NCBI RefSeq assembly: GCF_010015445.1
Contig: NC_053134.1
Coordinates: 8,161,765-8,225,764 of the forward strand
Reading direction: 5' to 3'
Source: Perca fluviatilis
Taxonomy: Eukaryota; Chordata; Actinopteri; Perciformes; Percidae
DNA length: 64,000 nucleotides
The position numbers were made by a program, and so were the translations under genes. Position 1 is the stretch's first letter. Every line of letters begins with the position of its first letter. This document shows, piece after piece, positions 1-11,775 of this stretch. The notes below the pieces were generated by a model. It searched no databases. It saw only the letters and a program-made list of their open reading frames with translations, and was not told where the DNA came from.

Positions 1-675
1 ATTCTGACAGCGCTGCAAAGACACCAGAAGTGTGTTTGACAGCTAAGCTCATACAATATCAATGAGCCACACATTCTCTTCTCAAGGGAGAGAAGCGAGC
101 AGAGTCTGTCTTTTGTATTTGTCATATCTCCTCCAGCCCATGGTGACCGCAATGTGTCTCAGACACTTTGGCTCACAAAGGACAGATCGAAACGAAGGAG
201 CCAATGGAATTTGATCATTGTGGGAAATGGCTTCCCTGTGGCCATTTTGAACACGCCAGGCCGTCTTCCCCCATATGTTGTCTTCTCTTAAGCTTAACCA
301 GAGGTGATTTTTTTTCTCCCTCTCATCATGTAAGGATCATGGAGCTGCACTGACAGAAACAAGCTACCCCAACTGTTGGTTAATAAACAGTGTGTGGCAG
401 TCGCGAGCACATGCCAGAGTTACTGAGAAACTGTTCTGCACACAAAATACCAACCACAGAGTTGCAAGAAACACTGAGAAAGGTGCACTCCAGCAGGATT
501 GCAAAAAAGATAAGTTTTTGTTTTGAATTTGGTCCCTAAGTTTGGATCATCATGCCTTTGCTTCCTCTTTGAAAGTGCTTGGTGTCTTATTTATGAGTTT
601 ATTTTTAAGATATCTAATGGTTGGAATGGGGAGGATTTGGGTGGTTTTGGTGTGATGGAGACCTTTTGTCTGTCA
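1..675. other. Unassigned non-coding sequence
   Basis: No recognisable exon, repeat terminus or RNA gene is seen here. Short open frames exist but have no motif, splice context or codon pattern that supports them. Confidence 0.5.
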
Positions 676-717
676 GTATGTATGTATGTATGTATGTACG
701 TATGTATGTTTGTTTGT
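676..717. repeat. (GTAT)n microsatellite
   Basis: About ten tetranucleotide units of GTAT run here, with one C interruption and a shift to GTTT units at the end. Confidence 0.9.
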
Positions 718-825
718 AGGGACTACCGATGAAAATTAGCACTTTTGAGCCAACTTGGGGACATTTACATTGTTTTAATGTTGATTAATGTTCACTGTCC
801 CCTTTCAAATAAAGAAATCAAAGTG

Positions 826-830
<5 letters not shown>

Positions 831-910
<80 letters not shown>
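831..910. repeat. (TA)n microsatellite, 40 units
   Basis: Eighty bases of uninterrupted TA directly abut the decayed hAT-like repeat that begins at 911. Expansion of this tract may have erased the left end of that element. Confidence 0.95.
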
Positions 911-913
<3 letters not shown>

Positions 914-1487
914 GATATTAACAAAATGTGATATTGCAATATTGATTATGAATATTGCGATATCGATATTCATTTCGATATTTTTAAACCTGTAAAATTA
1001 CAAAAGTTATGGGAAAACGCATCAAAATAGATTCATAACAAATTAAACAAGGTTTACTTCATCTGACTGTCATATTGGACTGGTACAACATGAATAAATA
1101 AATAACCATGTCTACAGAACAGGACATCTTTTACTGGTTGTACAGTATAAAATAAATAAAGAGAACAGGATACAACTTTTCTTTTGCTTCTCCGATTCGT
1201 TCCGTTTTGTTGTCTCTATCAATTTCTTCACTTACACGGTCACTGTCGAAATATGCGCACATGTGGTACGCTCCATAGGGTTTGTCATGTAGTGGACCCA
1301 TGCGCTGACATATACTAACATGTGCAAGTAGCATGGTAACTGGCCAATGAAACATGATCATTATAGTGTTTCAAGTGGGCTTGACGGGACACAGCGCTCC
1401 AAAATATAAACAAAATATTACATACCTATTGCGACACTTTCGATATATTGCGATAACGATATTGAGTTGATATATCTTGCACCCCTA
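911..1487. mobile_element. Partial hAT-like non-autonomous element, ATATTGCGATA type
   Basis: Many copies of the words GATATTGC and CGATAT occur at both ends of the segment, and the right end finishes in TTGCACCCCTA. Fish genomes carry many short hAT derivatives whose ends look like this. The left end is missing and the TA tract at 831-910 stands in its place. The interior (about 985-1400) is ordinary AT-rich sequence with no transposase frame. No target-site duplication can be assigned. Confidence 0.6.
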
Positions 1488-1553
1488 GATATAATATTGC
1501 ACAACGTGATATTGCGATAGCAATATTGAGTCGATATACTGTATCTTGCACCC
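1488..1553. repeat. Second copy of the same hAT-like terminus
   Basis: This 66-bp segment repeats the word order of the preceding right end, in the same orientation: ATATTGCGATA, then ATTGAGT, CGATATA and TATCTTGCACCC. It follows directly after the CCCTA that ends the first copy. It may be a partial tandem duplication of the end or a remnant of an adjacent insertion. Confidence 0.55.
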
Positions 1554-2920
1554 AGTTTTGTCAGGTTAGCTTCTACTTTATTAGGAAAACATTGGGTGCA
1601 CCTACAACGTTGCTTATAGTCCGTTATCACACAGGAAAAAAACGTGAGTGTGCATACAGCTTAAAGTTGAACCAGGAAAGTGGGCTGGAAAGTGTGGTAT
1701 GATCTTCATATTGGACAGTTTGGGTTGATGATTTTACCGTTAGCCTTCCTTTTCTCTTCAAAATAAATTGACTAATTTGGGGGTTTGCTAAAAAAAAAAT
1801 CTGACAGCTTGTGTTTCTTGCCCTTTCAGACTTATTTGTTGCAATGCTGCCTTGTTCCAAGATCTTAATTAATTAAGACAGAATTATCAGCACCAATGCC
1901 AGAAGCTGGGAAAATAAAACCCAAGCTCTAATAAACCATACTTTTCCTTAAACACACACAACCTTGCAAAGTGATGCTGCTACTTTAAGTAATGCTTGAT
2001 TTAAAATCTATCCCATTTGTATTTTAAGTCCATTTTGATTATGGGTACATAATTTTCCATTTTCATTATTTAACATGTTTAACACATAACTTTTCTATAA
2101 TTTCAAAATAAAACCAATTTTAAAATCTGTCTGTAGAAAAAGCATCTCTGGATTCTGTATCCCAGGACTATTGTCCTTTGGATAATGAGGCTGGATGAAT
2201 AGCTGGCTTAAGTGAGCAATAATTAGCAATAACACTACCCATACTGGCTCCCACGTGAAACATAACCAGAGCAACTGAGGGTTATTGATTGTTTGACTAA
2301 TTATTTAAACTGGTTCAAAATAAGTCTGCTCATGTTACACACTTTACTATGACTATGACCATGCAGGATATTATCTAGTGTACATTTACTCTTTTAGATT
2401 TTAAAGATTATGAAACAGTTAATAATGCCTCATCCATTCTTATATCACAAGTTAAAAAGTTAAGGTTTTATATTTTGCAGTAGATTTTCTTTTTTTCTTT
2501 TTTCATTTGTCTGGAAGTATTTAAATTTGGCAAATAAAATTATCTTGTGTCATTTCCCCAATTATAGGGTATTCTGTATTAACTTGGCTTTCATAATGTG
2601 GATAATACATAAAATAAAGAACTAAAGGTTTTTTTCTGTCAGAAATACCCAAGTCTGCAAGTGACATGAAATTGTGTCTGCCGGGTGTCACCCCACCATT
2701 ATCGAATAGCCAGCTTACATTGGTTCAATGAGCAAGGCAGGAAATGAAATAGCAGCACAGCTAGATTAAAAAGACGAACAGGCAGTGCTGTCAGCCCCTT
2801 TGAAAAGGAAACATGGCTGAATACTAACCATGACAGTGGAGGAGGATTTCATTTTGTGGTACCAATGACAAGTTAAAAGACTGAGTGTGACTGATAATGG
2901 TCCAGTCAGATCTGGGAAAT
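1554..2920. other. Unassigned AT-rich sequence
   Basis: No supported gene or classifiable repeat was found. A minus-strand open frame at 1627-1860 has no recognised domain. Confidence 0.45.
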
Positions 2921-3200
2921 ATTCAATTCAATTTTATTTATAGTATCAAATCACAACAAGAGTTATCTCAAGACACTTTACAGATAGAGTAGGTTTAGAC
3001 CACACTCTACAATTTAGACCCAACAATTCCAGTAATTCCCCCAAGAGCAAGCATTTAGCGCGACAGTTGCGAGGAAAAACTTCCTATCAGGGAGAAACCT
3101 CGGGTGGTGAGGAAAACTTCCTTTTAAGGAGAAACCTCGGACAGACCCAGGCTCTTGGTAGGTGGTGTCTGACGGTGCCAGTTGGGGGTGTGATGAACAG
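2921..3200. repeat. Dispersed fish repeat (LINE/SINE-like tail segment)
   Basis: The segment starts with TTCAATTCAATTTTATTTAT and contains the block AAGACACTTTACAGATAGAG. It ends in a block around AGACCCAGGCTCTTGGTAGG. I recognise this arrangement as a very common interspersed repeat of perch-like fishes. An imperfect internal duplication of a GAGGAAAA-ACTTCC ... GAGAAACCTCGG motif is visible at about 3070-3142. No coding remains are seen. The class is inferred from memory only. Confidence 0.6.
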
Positions 3201-3584
3201 CAATATGAATGAAAAACTATGAATGTCCTTATGAAGCTAGTAATGGTAAATTGTTATTAAAAAAAAACTGCAGATCAACTTCACTTTTACTCCATTACTA
3301 CCCAGTTGGTTTGGCCTGTTTCACTTTTTAAATAATTCACTATGCTACCAGACACAACAATGATTAGGTGTTGCTGAAGCTTTATAATTAGAAAATCTTA
3401 ATTAAGAATGTATCTGTCACCTCTGATTAGATCTTTGGGCCTTTCTTCACATATATGAATAAGGTCAAACCTAACTAAGGTTATCATGATCTTAATCAAC
3501 ATCTTTACAACTGATTTGATACCATGTGCATTGGTGTGATTATGTCTTTTATCTCAATGAGCAATAAAGAAACAAGAATATACA
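3201..3584. other. Unassigned sequence
   Basis: No gene or repeat is recognised. Confidence 0.4.
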
Positions 3585-3705
3585 GCCATGCTAGCAGCTC
3601 AGTGAGGCTGTACTTAGGCACAGTGGTGCTTTGAGCTACATGCTAACGTCAGCATGCTAGCGATACCAAATGACAATGCTAATATGCTGACTTTTTAGCA
3701 GACAT
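3585..3705. repeat. Dispersed fish repeat rich in ATGCTAAC/GCATGCTAG words
   Basis: Repeated CATGCTAGC, ATGCTAACGTCAGC and AATGCTAATATGCTGA words occur here, as in a short interspersed repeat common in fish introns. No boundaries or TSD can be set. Confidence 0.5.
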
Positions 3706-3825
3706 AGGGCCCTATCTTGCACCCGGTGCAGCGCAGCACAAAGCCCGACGCAAGTGTCTTTGCTGGTTTAAGACTGACTCAGTTGTCAATTTCCCATGCC
3801 GTGCCCCAGTCCTGCTACAGACCGT
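3706..3825. repeat. Dispersed fish repeat, GGGCCCTATCTTGCACCC type, partial
   Basis: This begins with AGGGCCCTATCTTGCACCCG, then GC-rich GCAGCGCAGCACAAAGCC. This is the typical end of a common non-autonomous element in fishes. The opposite end is not found nearby, so I treat it as truncated. Confidence 0.5.
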
Positions 3826-4289
3826 CAAGAAAGACAGGTTTAGAGAAATAATTAAAACTCTAGATTTAAGATGCATTGCCTCGCTAAAATACTTCCGCCA
3901 AACAACTTATTCAAACACAGAAGCGAGCTGACAGCGGAGCTACATTCAGTCGCCCACTTTTCTACAACATAACGTTACCTGTGGCCAAGGTAGTGTTTAT
4001 ACAGCTATCTTAAGTTACAACTATTTTGTTTTGAAAAGGAAACAATGTTAAAGTTGTTGATATGTATGTGTATTTATCTAATTTAAGTTTATTTTTCTAC
4101 TTTGCAGTTTGCACAATAAAAATAGTTTAGATTCTGCATTACACTTCATATAATGTTATTGTATAACGTTGTGGAGCCAAGCAAACCTGTTAGCAATCAA
4201 AGCTTTTAGTCAACATGATGACATTGAATTGTTTTTTTAATATATGCATGTTCTCCTGACAGAAGAATAAGCCATTATAAACTTAAAAA

Positions 4290-4331
4290 AATACCGTGAT
4301 ACAAATGTGTGGTCATACCGCCCAGCACTAC
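4290..4331. repeat. Short ATACCGTGATA / CATACCGCCCAGCAC fragment
   Basis: This 40-bp piece resembles the terminus of a fish hAT-like element that ends in CATACCGCCCAGC. No partner end is visible. Confidence 0.3.
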
Positions 4332-4966
4332 ACTAAAACTACCTTTTTCTTTTCTTTCTTTTTTTTAAATGTCCTGATAATTTGTTTGGTATACGTGATG
4401 AAAAAATAAATCAAGACTTGCATAACAGCAAAGTTGTGATTCTGGAAGCACTTAAGGCTTGTCTTTTATTCACAAAGATAATTTGGGTTAAAGCATTTCT
4501 GGTCTTTTGTTTTGTTTTTATTGTGGACCACAGGGAAAACAGGGGATTAGTGATACGGTAGCAGACCATTCTTTCTGGGGATTATCAGTGGTTGCTGAAC
4601 ATGTAGCAAATTTAAAGAAGGGATAAAGGCTGTAGGCAATGACTTCCATTGGGCAATGTGTTGAACAATAAATAGTACACTGGGATTTTAACCCAATCAT
4701 ATGGCATGAAGGATGATTAATATGCCTGCTAATGGGCGGAGGCTGAGACATCTCTGGATGTGAGATCAGGTATGAGGCGTAAACAGCAGTGAACACTGGC
4801 AAGTGAAGGTGGGAAGTGCGCAGTGCATCAATCACTGGTGACAGCTGGGACAGACGCAGGGAGGTTCATCATCAAGAGAGGAGTGGGTGCTCCACTACGT
4901 CAAATCAGACTAATGCTAATTAGTCATTTCTGCACATCTATGCCTCTAACCGAGACCAAGCCAAAC
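4332..4966. other. Unassigned sequence
   Basis: No supported feature. A 105-residue minus-strand open frame (4518-4835) has no recognisable domain and is probably chance. Confidence 0.45.
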
Positions 4967-5600
4967 TAGGTGTGTAACGGTACACAGGAGTCACGGTTCG
5001 GTGGGAGTTCAGTGCAGCGGAAAAACAAACAAATGCATAAGAATCCCTTTCTTTTCTTCTTTTCTTTAAGTGTGCAAGTGTCAACTTTTTGCCCACTGGT
5101 AAACGATTTTATTATAAAAAATACGTAACATTCCAAACACTTCTGTATTACACTGTACAGGCACTAGACACACTTTCCCAAAAGACAACAGGTCACAATA
5201 GGCTATAAATCTAAAAAGCATCTCCTGTGCTGAAAATAAAAAAAATTACAGGTTGTTTTCTCCTCATCCCGGTGATTGACACATCTGGGTCATGCATTAA
5301 CATGTTTGATGCGTTTTCATTCACATAACGTTGCTCTTCAACGGTGAAGCAACGCCAACACACCATCCAGCTTTCTCTCCGTAGCTAACTGGGAACCCAC
5401 GGGTGGGTATTTCAGCTGCAGCATTGATTGTGCGCACGCCATAGTGCGACTGACTCGCACGCTTCAGCACATGTTGCTAACGCCGTACGGCTAACAGTTT
5501 CCAGGCGGAACTCGTGCTTGTGAACTTTTGATTCGCATTACATGCATCATCTACTGCAGAAGCTACATTTCTTTTTTAAAGTTGGCGACACAAAAGAAAT
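4967..5600. mobile_element. Truncated hAT-like element, TAGGTGTGTAACGGTACA terminus
   Basis: The left end reads TAGGTGTGTAACGGTACA and is followed by CACGGTTCGGT, the typical end of a common fish hAT derivative. GC-richer interior sequence follows at about 5270-5560. No matching inverted right end is seen, so the element is truncated and the right limit is approximate. No transposase frame remains. Confidence 0.5.
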
Positions 5601-6484
5601 GTTAGATTGAAGCATACAGTATAAACAGAAAAAGAGTAGAACGGACATTCCCATTCAAATCAGCATAGCAGGATGGTCAGAGCCAAGAGCCATTGCAAAC
5701 AACTGTGACCACTGTAGCAGACAACAGTCTTTCTTTCCATGTCAGATACTCTCACATTCTCTGAGTAAATACAATGGTGAATTCTTCAAGCCGAGCCCAA
5801 TTGAACCCAATGTGTAAAGGACCAGCCACCAGATGTGTTTTCCTGTGAGGTTGCCTCCCAGGCCTGATAACCGGGGAGGATCCTGGCTTCCTTTATCTAC
5901 GTGAGTTTGTTCTTTTCTAAACGTTGCCATTCAATAAAGGTCTTTAATGTGGGTCTCAATCTGACACCTTATCTGGGTCCACTTTGCCCTAGGTGATCCT
6001 ACAGAAGCGGTTTCTGCTGACATCACAGTAATGTTTGACTGAAGTCCAGTGTAAAAAAGCAAAATTCATAAAGAACTGTATTTGCTACTGGCAAGTTGGC
6101 CTACATAGGTAAAACTTTATTTGTTGCACACAGAGCACACACCTACACCATGTTTTATCCACACCATCCTTTCTGCCATTTTGTCTGCAAATTCAATGCA
6201 ATTAACCAAGCTTCAATATAAGGATGCAACACTATTTATGATTTATCACAGTGGAAAATGTTTAATCACACTGACTGCAGTGTTAAGCCAGTGTTTGTTT
6301 CGGGTCCATTTCAATTGTCATGAAGTCTATTTCATTTTCCTCACTCCTTTGGAGTATTTGGTAACTGTCAAATGTCATAATACCTGCAGTCTGACCTCCA
6401 TGTTTGAAATGTGTTTTGAGTATAATGTCAAGCTTCTCTGTCTCACAGTACTTAATGTAGACTAAGGAAAATCAGTACACAGGT
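5601..6484. other. Unassigned sequence
   Basis: No gene is supported. The 114-residue open frame at 6121-6465 lacks recognisable motifs. Confidence 0.45.
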
Positions 6485-6492
6485 ACTCAAGT

Positions 6493-6862
6493 ACGGCTGC
6501 ACTATATGATGAAAATATGCGATAACATTGTTGAATATCGCTTGCGATAAATAAACAGATATCAAAGTGTACCCAGTTCTGCATTTCGGCTGCTTTCAGC
6601 ATTCTGCTAAAATACAACAAATTGCTTGTTGAATTTAAAACAAATAAAAAGGACTTTCTAACATTCTAACATTGAATTGAATAAAAAAGGCACCACTAAA
6701 ACATTTTAATGTGCAGTTTTCTGCTGATATTTTCTTTCAACTAACACAAAAAACCTATGAGTGTCTCTTATTGTGATAAGTCACAGCTTTTTCGTGATGT
6801 GTTTATTGCGGCAGTTGATATTGCGATGACGATAAAAAAAACGATATATTGTGCAGCCCTTA
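6493..6862. mobile_element. hAT miniature element with perfect 8-bp TSD
   Basis: The left end ACGGCTGCACTATAT pairs with the right end ATATATTGTGCAGCCCTTA as an imperfect terminal inverted repeat. The bases ACTCAAGT lie directly outside both ends (6485-6492 and 6863-6870), a perfect 8-bp target-site duplication as produced by hAT transposases. GCGATAA and GATATTGCGATGACGATAA words sit near the two ends. At 370 bp there is no coding capacity, so the element was mobilised in trans. Confidence 0.85.
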
Positions 6863-6870
6863 ACTCAAGT

Positions 6871-8701
<1,831 letters not shown>

Positions 8702-9117
8702 TTAAAAGGAGACATAGCATGCTCATTTTCAGGTTAAAGGGTAACTACCGTTTTTTTCAACCGGGAAACAGTAGTTACCCTTTAATACTTATATTTGGGG
8801 TTTCTACATGTCTACATGCTTTAATGTTTAATGTTCAAAAAGCATATCTTTTTTTCCCCCCATACGGTCTGTCTGCATATACCTGTATTCACCCTCTACC
8901 CAAAATGATCCATCGCAGCGCCTATTTCTTGTATACACTTTTCACAATCGTACGAAGTCCTGATGGCTCGTTTAAAAGAAACCATTTCTGAATATGGGCT
9001 GTGTGCATTTCTCTATGGATTGGGCATTTTGATAACTTCACAGTATTGATATAGCACCTCAACCTGCTTTATAATAAAAAAAAAAAGACATGGAAATCTC
9101 CTGTTTACAATATAAAA
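8702..9117. mobile_element. Dispersed fish repeat (non-autonomous DNA-element-like)
   Basis: Blocks GACATAGCATGCTCATTTTC, GGTTTCTACATG, CATACGGTCTGTCTGC and GGGCTGTGTGCATTTCTCT occur in this order, as in a very abundant short fish repeat. The ends are degenerate (TTTAAAAGGAGACATA at left, TTTACAATATAAAATG at right). It is interrupted near its left end by a 52-bp TTAA-flanked inverted repeat at 8734-8785. A 90-residue open frame inside it is not a gene. Confidence 0.6.
8734..8785. mobile_element. 52-bp TTAA-flanked inverted-repeat miniature
   Basis: The arms TTAAAGGGTAACTAC (8734-8748) and GTAGTTACCCTTTAA (8771-8785) are perfect 15-bp inverted copies around a 22-base loop. Both outer ends are TTAA, the target duplication used by piggyBac and Kolobok-type transposons. 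The host repeat resumes on both sides, so this is an insertion or a deletion relic of one. Confidence 0.65.
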
Positions 9118-9670
9118 TGTATTTTCTTGACAGAAATTGGTGGTCTGATTTGCAGACAGCAGATGACAAACCATGAAGCAGTAATACATAAACAACATGT
9201 GTTGGACCACTTTAATGGGTTCAAAGGACAGACATACTATGTGAATCAGAGGTAAGACATAACCATTTAATCTTGGAGAGAGGTCATGAATTTTAACTCT
9301 ATTCTGGTGTCATAGTGTTTCTTAATTGGCCCTTGCAAGTATACTGCTGTTCAAGAGAAATCTGGGAATATTTTGAGTATTTGATGTAAGGAAGCCAGCC
9401 CTTCAGAGAGGTGAGGTGTTACCCTACTAAAATTAGATGTAAGTGGGGTGACCAATATCACACCGTGCCAGGGGGTGTAAAATTTGCAAGGCAGACTAGC
9501 AGAACTGAAAACTGCGATGAAGCAAACTTTTAGCCATAAGTCAAAAAGTTTTAAAATTTCTTTTATGAAATGTACAAGTCACAATAAAAAAATAAAAGAT
9601 GTGGATAAAAGCAACATCTCACAATATTTACCAATCACTTATTCTCTGGATAGAAAAATACTGGTGGAGG
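9118..9670. other. Unassigned sequence
   Basis: No supported feature. Confidence 0.4.
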
Positions 9671-9673
9671 GAG

Positions 9674-9724
<51 letters not shown>

Positions 9725-9760
9725 GAGAGAGAGAGAGAAAAAGAGAGAGAGAGAGAGAGG
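9671..9760. repeat. Poly(A) run followed by (GA)n
   Basis: A 45-base A run (9674-9718) continues into a GA/GAAA tract to about 9760. It could be the degenerate tail of a retroposed insert, but no retroelement body is recognised upstream. The Lys-rich and Arg-Glu open frames are artefacts. Confidence 0.9.
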
Positions 9761-10927
9761 ACGTTTTGTCCATTGATTGCTAATAGCAGGCCTGCGCTGG
9801 TACTGTTTTTCTGCTGTCTTCCAAAAGATGATGCTGTGAAAGATATAAACAGCCTAATTAGAGGCTGATATTTACCAGTAGACAGCAGGAGGGCTTTGAG
9901 AGCCAATACTGTGCTTTTACTGAAAAGGTGTTTCATGAATGTGCAACAGTCATGTGGGTTTGAAAAACAGAACACCTCTCCGTCTGCCCATTGGGATATA
10001 TGGTCCTAAAATAGGCTTCAAATACCTGCGGATACCAGTCAGCCTCAGTGGCACCCAATGAGCTAGGTGTAGATGGCCTAAAGACATGTCTATGTTTACA
10101 GTGGAGGGGTCAAGAATAGACTGTTTACCATGAGTGATGGGGACTGAGGGCCCCACAGCTAAACTTCACTGCGAGAGGCCTAAAAATGAGGTGTCCGTGC
10201 ACTCAAAGTGCAGGGAATGCCATGAAGTCAACCAAAGCAGTGTTCATCACTATACTTTGGTAGATTTTACCTTTTACCTTTAAACAGATAGAGGTTGTAT
10301 AAATGTCTGGATATATTATATATTGGCTCTGTTTCTATACTGTAGTGAGTAAAAACAGTGTCATAATTGAAGCGGAAATACATTTGGCATGATGGTGGGT
10401 GGTCATTATCCCAATCCTGAGGTGGAAATGTTTCAAAAAAAGTCTCATCTGTGTGTTTTCCCATATTTCATAGCTATTGCATCATCACAACTTTGGTAGC
10501 CTGTCTTTCATTTTCTGCTCTCATATTTAAAAAGGAGCCATCTTATGCTGTCCTGCTTTCACAGTAATCTACAGCGGGAGCCCACTGGAGGTGAGCTCAA
10601 ACATTATTATCGGGAAGGTTTCATTGCTTGTCTGTGGACCGAAGCCATCAGTCTAATCAGCAGCAGATTGACCAACCCGGACTGGAGTGGAATTGTCTCT
10701 TCCTGTCATGTCCTTACTGGAGGTCCTTTCAGGGCTTTTTGTTCTATCAACTCAACTATGCCAAAAATTACAGTATGTAATTAAGCCAACACTTGTGTTT
10801 AGTAAATTGTTTGTCATGTTATGTCCTGTCAACATAATATACTATATATACTAATCTGTTGATTATGTTATAATACTTTTTTGCACGTAACTACAAGACA
10901 AGTATATAATATCTCATATGTATATAT
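9761..10927. other. Unassigned sequence
   Basis: No gene or classified repeat is recognised. Confidence 0.4.
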
Positions 10928-11775
10928 TAGGGCTGTCAGCATTAACGCGTTAATCGCGATGAGAATAAAGACAGAGCATAACGGGTTATAATTGTGTTCA
11001 TCACGTTAATCACTTGCACCAAAAGAATCTTTATATTACACCGTCACTGGTGCTCTTACCAAATACTCTTTGTTACGAAGAATCGCTACGCTCTAGAATC
11101 TTTAGCTGCTACTATTTCAACCCTTTGAGTCACCTTTACTTGTTGTCAAGCTGCCACAGGCACTTCCTACCTCCTGTTGCAGCCATGGAGATGAACAACA
11201 CCGTTCTAAATGGCACGTTTTACTTAAAAAAACTCCCAGATAGCTCCGTCGACAAGTCAAAAGCATGCACCTTGTGTGCAATGGAACTAAAATATCACAG
11301 AAGCACTTCAACTTTAAGCTACCATCTACGAGCTAAGCATGCAGCTAGTACGGCTAATGAGGTTGATGCTAGCGGACTCAGGCAAAGCACTATTTTGGAG
11401 AGTGCAAGTCGCGACAAACCTGTGGATGAAATCAAAAAAACTAAAGCGCTTGCGAAATGGGTGGCAACTAACTGCAGACCATCTTGACAGCTTATGCATG
11501 CACTTTTGCTGTATAATTTATTTTTACATTTTTAAAAAGCAAACTTAAGGCAAGCTATATTTCTGAAACTGATTGTGTTACCACAGTGTCGTTGCACATC
11601 TATTGATTTGAAATAATCAAAAAGATCTAAAAGTCAAGTTCATAAAGTAACTTCCTTTGCATTCATTTGATTTCCAATCAAGATACACTGGTAAAAAGTG
11701 GTTTACATTGATAATACAGACTTAAAAACTGTTATGGAATGCAAAATAATTGAATTTTAATCACCTCAGTCTGTT
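10928..11775 (+). mobile_element. Truncated hAT element (TAGGGCTGTCAGCATTAACGCG end) with BED-finger remnant
   Basis: The left end reads TAGGGCTGTCAGCATTAACG and GCGTTAATCGCGATGAG follows directly, which is the typical end of a hAT family widespread in fishes. A coding remnant for the first part of a hAT transposase follows. Downstream non-coding sequence around ATTTCCAATCAAGATACACT also looks like part of this family. No right-hand inverted terminus (CGCGATTAAT...CAGCCCTA) is present, so the right end is lost and the limit given is approximate. Confidence 0.65.
11185..11487 (+). pseudogene. hAT transposase N-terminal fragment, BED-type zinc finger
   Basis: The frame is open from 11014 to 11487, and the probable transposase start is the Met at 11185. 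Cys-x2-Cys (ACTLCAM, residues 85 and 88 of the longer frame) is followed about 16 residues on by His-x4-His in YHLRAKH (residues 104 and 109). The context YHRSTSTLSYHL is characteristic of BED zinc fingers of ZBED and hAT transposases, which bind transposon DNA. The frame continues to KALAKWVATNCRP, where intact family members go on into the catalytic RNase H-like region. Here it stops after three more codons, and the catalytic and dimerisation domains are absent. It is either a dead fragment or, less likely, an isolated finger. Confidence 0.7.

Noticed and set aside
9484..9975. Lys-rich, Arg-Glu and Phe/Ser-Leu frames
   Set aside because: Translations of a poly(A)/(GA)n tract in different frames.
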